64,000 bases of DNA from Chryseobacterium salivictor (lineage in GTDB: Bacteria > Bacteroidota > Bacteroidia > Flavobacteriales > Weeksellaceae): positions 1,984,001 to 2,048,000 of the forward strand of contig NZ_CP037954.1 in assembly GCF_004359195.1 (NCBI RefSeq), read 5' to 3'. The position numbers and the translations under genes are program-made. This document shows, piece by piece, positions 25,646 through 34,846 of the stretch (position 1 is the first letter of the stretch; the number at the start of each line of letters is the position of its first letter). A model generated the notes under the pieces. That model was not told the origin of the DNA and ran no database searches. It saw only the letters and a list, made by a program, of their open reading frames with translations.

Positions 25646-27882
25646 AGCTCCGGTTCTAAATTTTCGACGACTTTTCGTTGCTCTCTTGCTACATCATAAA
25701 TCAATTCCAGAATTTCCTTTAAATTTTTCAGTTCCGTTAAATGGGTGATTCTGCCCGGATCGCGGCGGTCAAAGAATTCGTTTTCCTGCAGCTCTTTTTT
25801 CCGCTTTTCGAGCAGCGTTTCTACAGAATCTTCCGGCTCGAGTTTGCTTTCCTGCAAAATATTTTGATGAAGGTTTTTTTGATATAAAATTAATTTCGTT
25901 CTCACTAATTCTGCTGAAATCTTTAGATCCCAACCGTTAAAATCGATTTCCGGATAATGTTTGTTGGTTTCTGAATATTGAGAAAAGGAAGCGATATACG
26001 CCGTAATTAAATGGGAAGTAATGACAAACTGATGCAGATGTTCTAATTTTTTCTGTTGGTTTTTCGGATCAGAAATCATTCTTTGAAAATTATCAGAAAG
26101 ATTGGCAAGGTCGATGATGGCGGCTTTTCTTTTGAGTTTGTAATCTTCAATTCCAATATTTTCATCTTTAAAAAAAGCCATTGCGGCAGAGAAATATTTG
26201 AAATTGCTCTCGGCAGATTTCTTCATGAGATCCAGATTTTGGGTATGTTCCCAAACCGGTAAAACAAAATAGGACACCACAAAAGCCACGGCGCCCGCAA
26301 TGACGGTATCCAGAATCCGGTCTTTAAAAATCGTGTTTAAGTTTCCCGGATTTAAAATATTAAAGGCAAGAAAAATATAGATGGTCATGAAAAAGACGGC
26401 CACTGAATAATTGGTTTTCAGAAAAGCAAAACACAGCACCATAGCAGATATGAAAAGGACAAAGAGCACATTCTGAAAAGGAATGAAATACAGAATTGCG
26501 TAAGCCACCAAAGCCCCGGCCACCGTTCCGTATAACCGTAAAAGATTCCGGTGTTTGGTCGTGGCATAAGCGGGTTTCAAAATCGCTACAATGGTGATAA
26601 AGATCCAGTAAGAATGACCGATTCCTAAAAACTTCAGCTGAGAAATAAAGTAACCTACCACTAAAGCAACTGTAATCCGAATGGCATGGCGGAAGTGCGT
26701 TGACTGCAAAGAAAAATTGGCAAGAAATATTTTGCTATTAAGTTTCTCCTCTGCGGTCACAAATTTTTCTACATCAAGACCTGTAGAAAGACTTTTTGCC
26801 ATTTTTAGATTTTGGCTGAAAACTTTGTAAATCGTTTTTATTTCATCTGAGATCACTGTGATTCTATTCAGGATTAAACGAAGCGTCATAAAATCTTCCA
26901 GCGTTTCGGGCGTTAATTTGCTGTTTCGTAAATCAAAATAATCGTTATATATGTTTTCCAGTGATTCGTCGATATTGCGGATAGGTTTTGCTTTGGAGCC
27001 GCTTTGCAGTGCAATCCCGATATTGCTCATTTCTTCTGAAAGCATCTGCAGATAATTTCCCAGAGCGTTTAAAAATTCTGTTGCACCGAAGTTTTCCTGA
27101 ACCTTGCGGTAATCACTTTCAGAAGTCATCAGTTTTTCGTGCAGATCAATGGAATTAAGGAACATCAGCATCAACAACCGGCTGGTAGTTGTGGATTCGT
27201 TGACGATTTTCCGGGTTTTAAAAACGGTTTCCCGGGTTTCTTCCTGAAGATTTTTGATTGAAATCTGCTTGGTAATAATCTGAGAATAGAGACTGTCAAA
27301 ATTAGGATCCTTTAAATAAAATTTTGATTTCAGGGAAAGGTATTTTGCAAGTTCCAGATAATTTTCACCAATCATCTGTCCTGCCAGCTTGTAAGGCTGC
27401 ATTTTGGAAACAATCAGAAAAATAATAAAGTAGCAGATAGAACCGGCGAGAAAAATCAGGGAACTTTTAATAATATGACCTCCGGTTAAATGGCCGTCTA
27501 TAAAAATGGCCAAAACCACTAAAGACAAAGAACCCACCGCAGCCAGTCGCTGGCCAAAAACGCCGATCATGGTAAAGAAAATGCTGAAAATAATAATTTC
27601 CGGATAAATTAGAATCGGGAAATTTTTGATAACACTGGCCACGATGGACACCAGGAAAAAAGAAGCAATCGCCAGAATTAAAGCATTTCTTCTCCGGATA
27701 AAAGGTCCGGGCTGATCTGTAAGTCCTACAAAACTGGTGGCAAGAGGAAAGAGGAAAAATTCCTTGAGCAAACCAAAATGAGCCAGAATTACACTGGGCA
27801 AAACAATGGCCAACGAAATACGAACCGCTGAGGAAATCGCCTGGCTGGTTGCAAATTTTTTTAATTCGGTTGCATAGTTCAT
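25621..27882 (-). CDS. FUSC-family inner-membrane protein
   Basis: A 753-residue membrane protein with two hydrophobic blocks (about residues 15-165 and 390-535), each followed by a large soluble helical domain. This duplicated layout is that of the YccS / aromatic-acid-exporter-like FUSC family. The motif GHSYWIFITIVAILKPAYATTKHR in the second block is typical. The transported compound is unknown. Its -7 box ends four bases from the ATG, suggesting a leaderless mRNA. The 3' end overlaps the phosphopantetheinyl transferase gene. Confidence 0.87.
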   Translation of the reverse strand: MNYATELKKFATSQAISSAVRISLAIVLPSVILAHFGLLKEFFLFPLATSFVGLTDQPGPFIRRRNALILAIASFFLVSIVASVIKNFPILIYPEIIIFSIFFTMIGVFGQRLAAVGSLSLVVLAIFIDGHLTGGHIIKSSLIFLAGSICYFIIFLIVSKMQPYKLAGQMIGENYLELAKYLSLKSKFYLKDPNFDSLYSQIITKQISIKNLQEETRETVFKTRKIVNESTTTSRLLMLMFLNSIDLHEKLMTSESDYRKVQENFGATEFLNALGNYLQMLSEEMSNIGIALQSGSKAKPIRNIDESLENIYNDYFDLRNSKLTPETLEDFMTLRLILNRITVISDEIKTIYKVFSQNLKMAKSLSTGLDVEKFVTAEEKLNSKIFLANFSLQSTHFRHAIRITVALVVGYFISQLKFLGIGHSYWIFITIVAILKPAYATTKHRNLLRLYGTVAGALVAYAILYFIPFQNVLFVLFISAMVLCFAFLKTNYSVAVFFMTIYIFLAFNILNPGNLNTIFKDRILDTVIAGAVAFVVSYFVLPVWEHTQNLDLMKKSAESNFKYFSAAMAFFKDENIGIEDYKLKRKAAIIDLANLSDNFQRMISDPKNQQKKLEHLHQFVITSHLITAYIASFSQYSETNKHYPEIDFNGWDLKISAELVRTKLILYQKNLHQNILQESKLEPEDSVETLLEKRKKELQENEFFDRRDPGRITHLTELKNLKEILELIYDVAREQRKVVENLEPELQSTIVKQ

Positions 27883-27886
27883 TTTA

Positions 27887-27894
27887 CAAATTTA
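27887..27894 (-). promoter_or_regulatory. Promoter -7 box (TAAATTTG) of the FUSC gene
   Basis: A minus-strand match to TAnnTTTG, four bases before the ATG. Confidence 0.55.
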
Positions 27895-27907
27895 AACTTT
27901 TAAGGTC

Positions 27908-27940
27908 AAAAAAAAGCCTCAAAATACTTTGAGACTTTTT
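27908..27940 (-). terminator. Terminator of porV
   Basis: On the minus strand AAAGTCTCAAA and TTTTGAGGCTTT pair (one G-U) and run into eight T, about 20 bases after the porV stop. It overlaps the region just upstream of the FUSC promoter. Confidence 0.85.
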
Positions 27941-27959
27941 ATTTGTGAATTAAGTTTTA

Positions 27960-29090
27960 TTAATAATCCTGAGCATTCGAAGATTCTTCACCGATATTCC
28001 AGGTTAATCCGAACCGAAGCGTATTATCTAAAGCTGAATTTGTTTTTGAGGTATTGATTAAATAAGACATATCTAATCCGAAAGACTGGTATTTCAAACC
28101 AACGCCTACTGTTGCATATTGTCTGCCACCCTGTTCTACGCTTTCATGGAAATAACCACCCCGCACGGCAAATGCATTGTCATATTCATATTCAACCGCG
28201 CCGCTGAACATCATGCTTTTTGGATTGCTGAAAGATTTTCCGATTCCATCGATTACCCCAACATTCGGAACATTACCGGTTTGATCAGGACCCGGCACCA
28301 AAAGTTTTGATGCTTCGAAATTAAGTCCAACTCTGTTTAAATCATCCAGAAATAAATCATAACCTGCACCTACTCTCGCCATGGTCGGAAGATAAGATCT
28401 GGATTCTTCATCACCGGTATAGTCTAATCTCGGACCTAAATTTTGAACGGCAAAACCTCCTTTTACGCGACCTTCAAAATCGTTGATGCTGCTGTGTTTT
28501 TCCGATTGAAAATATCCTGAAACATCAACTGCAAAAGAGTTTGCTGGTTTTAAAGTGTTGTCAGAGTTGAATCCTCCCGATAAATCAGAACGGATAAATC
28601 GACCCGTAACCGCCATTGAATAGTAATCTGAAAGTTTTAGAGCGTAAGCAACATCAATTGAAAATTCGTTGGGTTTTGCAAATCCTCCTTTCTCAAAACC
28701 TTGTCCGCCTACCGCCAATTTGGTGAGCTCTACCTCACCCATATTAAAATAGTAAATACTTGCGGAAAGGGTAGCTCGTTCTTCATCTCCCAAAAACTGA
28801 TGATAAGCGCCATAAAGCAAGAAAACATCATTGGTTAATTTGCTCATGTAGGGCGTATAGTTGATCCCAACAGCAGAAGTTGTTTTGCTGAACGGATATT
28901 TCGCTGCATTCCAGAATTGGGAAAAAGCGTCGGTAGTTGTTGCAACCCCCTGATCACCCATTCCTCCTGCTCTTGCATCGGGCGATATTCTTAGGAACGG
29001 TGCACCGGTTAAGACAGTTTGAGTCTGCGAATAGGCCGCAATACTCATCCCAAGTCCTAATCCTAAAAATAGTTTTTTAGTCAATGTCAT
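27960..29090 (-). CDS. porV: T9SS outer-membrane shuttle protein PorV
   Basis: A 376-residue outer-membrane beta-barrel protein with a signal peptide (cleavage near AAYSQ, residue 21). After it comes the PorV signature PFLRISPDARAGGMGDQGVATTTD. Alternating hydrophobic strands run to the aromatic-rich C-terminus (LRFGLTWNIG). PorV collects cargo leaving the SprA translocon and delivers it to PorU for signal removal and attachment. It lies 34 bases downstream of porU on the same strand, as in Flavobacterium, so the two are co-transcribed. Confidence 0.93.
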   Translation of the reverse strand: MTLTKKLFLGLGLGMSIAAYSQTQTVLTGAPFLRISPDARAGGMGDQGVATTTDAFSQFWNAAKYPFSKTTSAVGINYTPYMSKLTNDVFLLYGAYHQFLGDEERATLSASIYYFNMGEVELTKLAVGGQGFEKGGFAKPNEFSIDVAYALKLSDYYSMAVTGRFIRSDLSGGFNSDNTLKPANSFAVDVSGYFQSEKHSSINDFEGRVKGGFAVQNLGPRLDYTGDEESRSYLPTMARVGAGYDLFLDDLNRVGLNFEASKLLVPGPDQTGNVPNVGVIDGIGKSFSNPKSMMFSGAVEYEYDNAFAVRGGYFHESVEQGGRQYATVGVGLKYQSFGLDMSYLINTSKTNSALDNTLRFGLTWNIGEESSNAQDY

Positions 29091-29124
29091 AAAGTCAATT
29101 TTTGTCGTTATAAATTTTTTTTAA

Positions 29125-32100
29125 TTATTTTAATAAAACCATTTTTTCGACCGCAGTTGCACTTCCTTTGCATTTGTCCTGATTTTGGCTGCGTGCGAAA
29201 ATTTTAAATATATAAGTTCCTTTACCAACTGCATCTCCGAAATCATCATTTCCGTCCCATTCGATCGCTGTTCTCGGTGTTCTGAATCCCTGCAGGAAAG
29301 GTTCTGCCGTCACCGTGGTGCTGAGGGTTCTTACCAATTTACCGGTAATGGTGTAAATCTGAACATTTACGTCTAACACATCATCGCAATTGTGTTCAAA
29401 CTGAACGTAGGTTTTGTTGGTAAAAGGATTTGGCCAATTTAACAATTTTTTAACGATTAAATTTTGATTGCTTTCGTCCTTAACTATAAAGTTTAACGTA
29501 GCAGTCGTTGAATTATTGTTAATGTCCCAAACTTTAAATGTTAACTGATGCTCGCCAGGTGTTAAATTTCTGAAGGGGTAAGTTACGTTTCCTTTCTGAT
29601 AATCTAATAGGGAAGGATTGGTACATCCATTTCCATCTCCTGAAAAATAGAAATCATTCAGAACTACGGTGTCGATAATTTTACCGTCGAGAACTACGGT
29701 GACATCGTGCCCAATACCGGAACCGGTGGAGTTGATTCCTTTATCATCGGTTACACAGGCAAGGAGTAGGGGATTCTGATCAGTGATGCCCCCATCTGCA
29801 AAATTGGTGTTGTTCATGTATAATTTTACTTTTGGAGCTTCTGTATCATTGATTCCTTCTGGATTAATTCCTCCAATGGTGTGTGTTTGATTATTAAAAA
29901 CATCGAACACTTTGTTGTCAGCGTAAACTAAAATTCTTCCTTGGCCGGATTCATAATTAATATCTTTTGGAACATAGAATTCAACAGAGAAAACACCACT
30001 GGTTGCCACTCCCGAGGATTTCACAATTGGGCTGCCTTCTTCAGTGTACGTTAATACCGGATTCATTTTCGGCATTCCATCATTATTGAGTGTTTTTTTG
30101 GTCAGCCGTTTATCAAAAATATTTACCGCCACTCTTCCATTAAAGCTTTCATCTATGCTTCCGTCAGCTTTTGTAATATGGCCTTTTATTTTCACAAAAT
30201 CCAATGCGCGAAACTGCCCCGGAACCGGAGAGTCGATTTCATCGATGGTTATTAATCGTTTTGGGCGGCTTAATTTAGTCGCCGGATCTCCCAGAAAGTT
30301 GACTTTCAAATGGTCATTCGATGGACCTTTTTGAATTTTTGCTTTTAATAGGGCATCACCTAGATTTAAAAAATCGTCATTTTCCAAATCAAAAATATGT
30401 TTGGTGAAAATAGTCGTGAAATCTTCGCCATAACCAACTCCAATCGCACGGCTGGAAGTAACCATGGTTGATGCTCCTCCGGTTTTTGATTTGATGACCT
30501 GCTCGCCGGCAGAAAAAGTTCCCGGATCATCCCAAAGGGTAAATTCACACGTAATCGTAGAAACCAAAGGGAAACGCGAATAAACATTATTGAAATTATT
30601 AAAATTCTGAATCTGATCGATTGTTAAAACTCTTTCCTGCGCCCAACCATTAATCCCACCATGACCGAAATAGAACAGGTAAAGACTGTTACCGACATCA
30701 TTGGAGATCGCCTGGTTGACCTGCGGGTATCTTTGGCCGCCAGCCGATGTCTGTGCAGGGAAGGCATCTAAATAAAGTTTTCGGATATTGTATTCTTTTC
30801 TCAATGTTCCTGTTTCGAATACATTGGCCAGAGAGGCGTTCATGGTATTGTGGAAAGGGAATTGGTTATCAGCATCATCATCTACTACGAAATCCAGTTT
30901 CATGCGCCATTCGCCAAACGGAGTCGACTGACCGGGATTTGCATTGTTATAAGCTAAAGCTTTGTCGATTAAAAGTTTGGCTTCAGAAATATTGGCAGCC
31001 GGCAATCTGCCCACCGGCAAGTTCGGTAATGTTGCAGAAACACTTACTGCTCCAATGCTTTGTGGACTGGTCATTACAAAATAATCGTCGGTTACAAATG
31101 AATCAGAGTAATTGCCACTTTCTTCACTTTGATAGCTTGGGACCACTGAAGAACCGGGATGCGCTTTTCCTTTGAAATCATATGAAGTGTCTCCTAAAAT
31201 GAAAAGATATTTCAATTTTCCGGACGGCGTATTCAGTCGGGTTGTAAAGTCTCTGATTGCGGTGATGTCTCTGCTCCCACTGCTGAATTCATTATAGATT
31301 TTATTAACGTCGACGACCGCGACATTATATTTTCCCTGGTAAAAATTGGCGAGACGCTGTGCCTGTCCCATCATCTCGGGAACCGTAATCATCAAATAAT
31401 CGATGTTTTGTAAACCAGCTAAATCCTGATTATCGATTTTTCCGACAAACGCAGGAGAAAATGCTGCATTGTTTTTAAAAGCGACAAACTCATTCACGAA
31501 GGTGTTGCTATTTGCGATATAACCAAAACTGAAATTAGAGGAGTCGCCTGATTTATTCACTTTTCTGGTCACATTGGTGATGTCAGAAACTTGCCAAACC
31601 TGATCCGCCGCAGAGGCATCGGACATATTAAAAGTGTACGTATTACCGCTTTGCTCCACAATGCCATAACTTCTAAAATTCATCTGGTCATTATTGAACT
31701 TTAAATCTTCTTTATACTGAACTTCAGCATAATCAAAATAAAATTTACCATTAGGATTACTGGCAGAGTTCGGTGCATAATTGAAGGAAAGTTGATTGCC
31801 CTGTAAATTAGTAACCGTCCCGTTATAAACTATCGGTAGATATTCTCTTTTATCATCTGGCGAAACCGAAGTACTGGCCGGATTTGCATTGTTAATGTTT
31901 ACCGTGATTGTATTGCCTTGCGATAGGTAAGCAATATATCTTGAACGGTATGCAATAACATCAGCCGGCTGAATCGGCGATTTTGTTGTAAAAGTGACAG
32001 TCTTATTAGTATTAAAAGCATCGCCGGTCCAGATTCTGCCAATTTTCATTAAATTGAATTTCTCTTCATTGATGTATTGGTATTCATCATAGCGGGAAAT

Positions 32101-33018
32101 GATATTTGAATTAGTCGGGACATCACTTGCTTGAATTCTTTTGCCGGGTCCGTTATCGAAATTGATGAAATAGTAAGCGAAGTCTTCGTAGATGTTGATA
32201 AAGTTACTGGATTTATCCGTCCGCGTTTCTATTCTTCTGTTGCCGTTGCCATTCCCGCTTTTGTGCAGATTATAACCATTAGGACCTTGAGCGTAGAAAA
32301 GAGCATAATCATCTTCATTCCAAACCCCGTCATCTTCACCGAAAACCTGTATTGCATTTTCCTGCAGAGCATCGAAACGGTAATCCTGATTATGTTCAGG
32401 CAACATCAAGCCACCATTTCCATAAATTCTAAAATTTTTAGGATTGATGTTGGCGGGATTTATTCCGTTGTCCCGCAGGAATTTTGCAGTAATTTTAAAA
32501 ACGCCTGATTTGTCAACTTTAATTTTATAAAAGTTTCCCTGTCTCAATGGATTTTCAGCAGTTCCGATTTTACTTGCCAGATTTTTACCCAGCATTTTCC
32601 TTTCATCATTGATTACCGTAAAAGAACTGAGCCGGTAAATGGTTCCTTTTTCAAATTTTAAGGCGGCAACCCGAATATTATTGCTTTTTTCCTGTGTGTA
32701 AGGATTCGTATAATCACTCACTTCATATTGATCTTCGGCTGGAAGATTATAATCATTGATGTCGAAAAGATCCTTTGCTGATATTTTTTCCCAAACCAAA
32801 TTGGTGACTTTTCTGCCGGTACCACCGTATTTTTCTACTATCCTGATATAAACCCCGCCATCTTCATATACAAAACTTTCGTTCTTAAAGAAAGGAACAG
32901 TAACTTTGCTGCTTCCGTAATCAATCACGGTGCTTCCTTCCCAATTTATTTTAGTGGTTTGCGAAAAAGAAAAAGAACTGAATAAAAATACTAAAAAGAG
33001 TGTTAAATTGCGCTTCAT
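29125..33018 (-). CDS. porU: T9SS signal peptidase/sortase PorU
   Basis: A 1297-residue gingipain-type (C25) cysteine protease that removes the C-terminal sorting domain of T9SS cargo at the outer surface. The signal peptide is MKRNLTLFLVFLFSSFSFSQ. The catalytic pair appears as His786 in FYFGHGGINGWAQE and Cys824 in STITCEFTLW, 38 residues apart. The final 90 residues (NWPNPFTNKTYVQFEHN through GTYIFKIFA) form a T9SS type A-like sorting domain, as in known PorU, which keeps its own. It is divergent from gldJ and immediately upstream of porV. Confidence 0.95.
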   Translation of the reverse strand: MKRNLTLFLVFLFSSFSFSQTTKINWEGSTVIDYGSSKVTVPFFKNESFVYEDGGVYIRIVEKYGGTGRKVTNLVWEKISAKDLFDINDYNLPAEDQYEVSDYTNPYTQEKSNNIRVAALKFEKGTIYRLSSFTVINDERKMLGKNLASKIGTAENPLRQGNFYKIKVDKSGVFKITAKFLRDNGINPANINPKNFRIYGNGGLMLPEHNQDYRFDALQENAIQVFGEDDGVWNEDDYALFYAQGPNGYNLHKSGNGNGNRRIETRTDKSSNFINIYEDFAYYFINFDNGPGKRIQASDVPTNSNIISRYDEYQYINEEKFNLMKIGRIWTGDAFNTNKTVTFTTKSPIQPADVIAYRSRYIAYLSQGNTITVNINNANPASTSVSPDDKREYLPIVYNGTVTNLQGNQLSFNYAPNSASNPNGKFYFDYAEVQYKEDLKFNNDQMNFRSYGIVEQSGNTYTFNMSDASAADQVWQVSDITNVTRKVNKSGDSSNFSFGYIANSNTFVNEFVAFKNNAAFSPAFVGKIDNQDLAGLQNIDYLMITVPEMMGQAQRLANFYQGKYNVAVVDVNKIYNEFSSGSRDITAIRDFTTRLNTPSGKLKYLFILGDTSYDFKGKAHPGSSVVPSYQSEESGNYSDSFVTDDYFVMTSPQSIGAVSVSATLPNLPVGRLPAANISEAKLLIDKALAYNNANPGQSTPFGEWRMKLDFVVDDDADNQFPFHNTMNASLANVFETGTLRKEYNIRKLYLDAFPAQTSAGGQRYPQVNQAISNDVGNSLYLFYFGHGGINGWAQERVLTIDQIQNFNNFNNVYSRFPLVSTITCEFTLWDDPGTFSAGEQVIKSKTGGASTMVTSSRAIGVGYGEDFTTIFTKHIFDLENDDFLNLGDALLKAKIQKGPSNDHLKVNFLGDPATKLSRPKRLITIDEIDSPVPGQFRALDFVKIKGHITKADGSIDESFNGRVAVNIFDKRLTKKTLNNDGMPKMNPVLTYTEEGSPIVKSSGVATSGVFSVEFYVPKDINYESGQGRILVYADNKVFDVFNNQTHTIGGINPEGINDTEAPKVKLYMNNTNFADGGITDQNPLLLACVTDDKGINSTGSGIGHDVTVVLDGKIIDTVVLNDFYFSGDGNGCTNPSLLDYQKGNVTYPFRNLTPGEHQLTFKVWDINNNSTTATLNFIVKDESNQNLIVKKLLNWPNPFTNKTYVQFEHNCDDVLDVNVQIYTITGKLVRTLSTTVTAEPFLQGFRTPRTAIEWDGNDDFGDAVGKGTYIFKIFARSQNQDKCKGSATAVEKMVLLK

Positions 33019-33121
33019 CTGCTGGTTAATTTGCCATTTACAAATTAAACGAAAATTATTAAATAATAATATGATACAATAAAATTAAATTGTTAACGTT
33101 CTGCAAAAAATCAATCTTTAA

Positions 33122-33153
33122 TTTGATTTATTAAATAATTTATTTTTTCTTTG
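33122..33153 (+). promoter_or_regulatory. Promoter of gldJ
   Basis: TTTG at 33122-33125, 20 nt, then TTTCTTTG at 33146-33153 (one mismatch to TAnnTTTG). Transcription would begin near 33158, which favours the ATG at 33179 over the in-frame ATG at 33158. Confidence 0.55.
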
Positions 33154-33178
33154 TACCTTGATAAATTCTAAATTTACT

Positions 33179-34786
33179 ATGAATAGACTAAAGTTGTTTA
33201 CAATAATGGCGTTAAGTGCAACACTTATCCTGATGAGTTGCGGCAGTGGTGGCAACAGCAAGAAAGGTGGTGGTACAAAACGTTTTACAAGTAAAACTGG
33301 TTGGAAACCCAACGACCAAAAAGGTTGGTTCTTTACCGGAAAACAACAGAAACAGAAAGGCTGGCCAGGAATGGTGTACGTGGAAGGCGGAACATTTACC
33401 ATGGGATTGGTGAAAGATGACGTGATGCATGATTGGAATAATACCCCAAAAAGAATGCAGGTGAGTTCTTTCTTTGTCGGCGAAACAGAGATTACGAATT
33501 ACGAATACAGAGAATATGTAACGTGGCTGAAATATGTTTTCCCTCCTTCTGACACTAGTTTTAAAGAGATTTATACAGGAGCACTTCCAGATACTTTGGT
33601 TTGGAACAACAAGCTGTCCCGAAACGATTTTGCAGAAACCTATTTCCGTTCGCCAGAATATGATTACTATCCTGTAGTAGGTGTTTCCTGGCTGCAGGCT
33701 TCCAGATACTGTGATTGGTTAACCGATCGTGCAAATGAAAAAGCTTTGATGGAACAGGGTGTAATTTCTAAAGATTTATATACCAACGATTCAAACAATC
33801 AAGGAGCAAGTGCCTTTAATTTAGATAAATTCAAAGGGAATGATCCAGAAATGGATGCATATATCAACAAGCAGCGTTTGCAGCAAAAAAGTGGGATTAA
33901 GACCCAAAATGCAAGAATCATTGCAGCAAACCGTAATGCAACTTCCGGTGTTGTAGAAAAGTTCCGCTTGCCAACTGAGGTAGAATGGGAATTTGCGGCC
34001 CTTGGAATGCAAAAAGAAAGAGAATATAATCTCTACACCAGTAAAAAACCGGAAATCGAACAACTGAAAGGTAAAAAAGGTAAAAACCGGGGAATGTATC
34101 TTGAAAACTTTAAACAGGGAAGAGGTGATTATTCCGGAGTTGCAGGTTGGAAAAATGACGGTTCACCGACTACTGCAGACGTAAAAAGATATCCTTCAAA
34201 TAATTTGGGAATCTTTGGAATGTATGGTAACGTGTCTGAATGGACTGCTGATGTTTACAGGCCAATCATTGATGAAGAAGCAAGCGACTTTAATTATTAC
34301 AGAGGAAACATAGCAAAAGAAATCGTAAAAAATGCAGATGGGACTTTCAAAAAAGTTGACGCAGTGAAATATGATACGTTAGCTGATGGCCGATTGGTTT
34401 ATAGAGGATTGCCAGGTCAGTATGAACGAGAGGTTGTTGCAGATAACAGAAACTTCCGTGACGGTGATTTTCAGTCGTCTCTGGATGCAGGTTATGGGAA
34501 AGCAGAAGACAGTTCGACTCTGGGCTATAACATGTACAATTCTAAGCAAAAAAGATTTATTGTAGACGGCAGAGGTAGAATAGTTCTTCAAAAAGACAAA
34601 ACTTCCAGAACAACCGCATTATCTAATGAAGTTAGAGTAATTAAAGGAGGTTCGTGGTTAGATGGAGCTTACTGGCTTGATCCGGGACAAAGAAGATTCC
34701 GTGATGAAGGAAAAGCTTACGGTTGGGTCGGATTCCGTGTTGCACAGGATGCGAAGTCAAACGGAAAAGGAAGAACCAAAAGATAA
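33179..34786 (+). CDS. gldJ: Gliding motility lipoprotein GldJ
   Basis: A 535-residue lipoprotein needed for gliding and stability of the T9SS in Flavobacteria. From the ATG at 33179 the signal peptide MNRLKLFTIMALSATLILMSC ends at a lipobox (LMSC, Cys21); the upstream ATG at 33158 would only add seven residues and lies at the predicted transcription start. The body is an FGE/SUMF1-like fold: GMVYVEGGTFTMGLVKDD at the beginning, EITNYEYREYV, FRLPTEVEWEFAALG, MYGNVSEWTADVYR and VIKGGSWLDGAYWLD. Unlike enzymes of this fold, it acts structurally as far as is known. A terminator separates it from murF. Confidence 0.94.
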   Translation: MNRLKLFTIMALSATLILMSCGSGGNSKKGGGTKRFTSKTGWKPNDQKGWFFTGKQQKQKGWPGMVYVEGGTFTMGLVKDDVMHDWNNTPKRMQVSSFFVGETEITNYEYREYVTWLKYVFPPSDTSFKEIYTGALPDTLVWNNKLSRNDFAETYFRSPEYDYYPVVGVSWLQASRYCDWLTDRANEKALMEQGVISKDLYTNDSNNQGASAFNLDKFKGNDPEMDAYINKQRLQQKSGIKTQNARIIAANRNATSGVVEKFRLPTEVEWEFAALGMQKEREYNLYTSKKPEIEQLKGKKGKNRGMYLENFKQGRGDYSGVAGWKNDGSPTTADVKRYPSNNLGIFGMYGNVSEWTADVYRPIIDEEASDFNYYRGNIAKEIVKNADGTFKKVDAVKYDTLADGRLVYRGLPGQYEREVVADNRNFRDGDFQSSLDAGYGKAEDSSTLGYNMYNSKQKRFIVDGRGRIVLQKDKTSRTTALSNEVRVIKGGSWLDGAYWLDPGQRRFRDEGKAYGWVGFRVAQDAKSNGKGRTKR

Positions 34787-34803
34787 AATTTAATAAATAT
34801 TTA

Positions 34804-34842
34804 AAAATCCTTCTGTTTATGCAGAAGGATTTTTTATTTTTG
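34804..34842 (+). terminator. Terminator of gldJ
   Basis: AAAATCCTTCTG (34804-34815) pairs with CAGAAGGATTTT (34822-34833) and continues in T. The T-rich tail also contains the murF -7 box. Confidence 0.88.
34835..34842 (+). promoter_or_regulatory. Possible promoter -7 box (TATTTTTG) of murF, inside the gldJ terminator tail
   Basis: An exact TAnnTTTG match, four bases before the murF ATG at 34847. The T-rich context makes a chance match more likely here than elsewhere. Confidence 0.45.
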
Positions 34843-34846
34843 ATCT

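Noticed and set aside
30747..31175. 142-codon open frame antisense to porU
   Set aside because: Shadow of the porU reading frame; Cys/His/Arg-rich composition unlike real proteins here.
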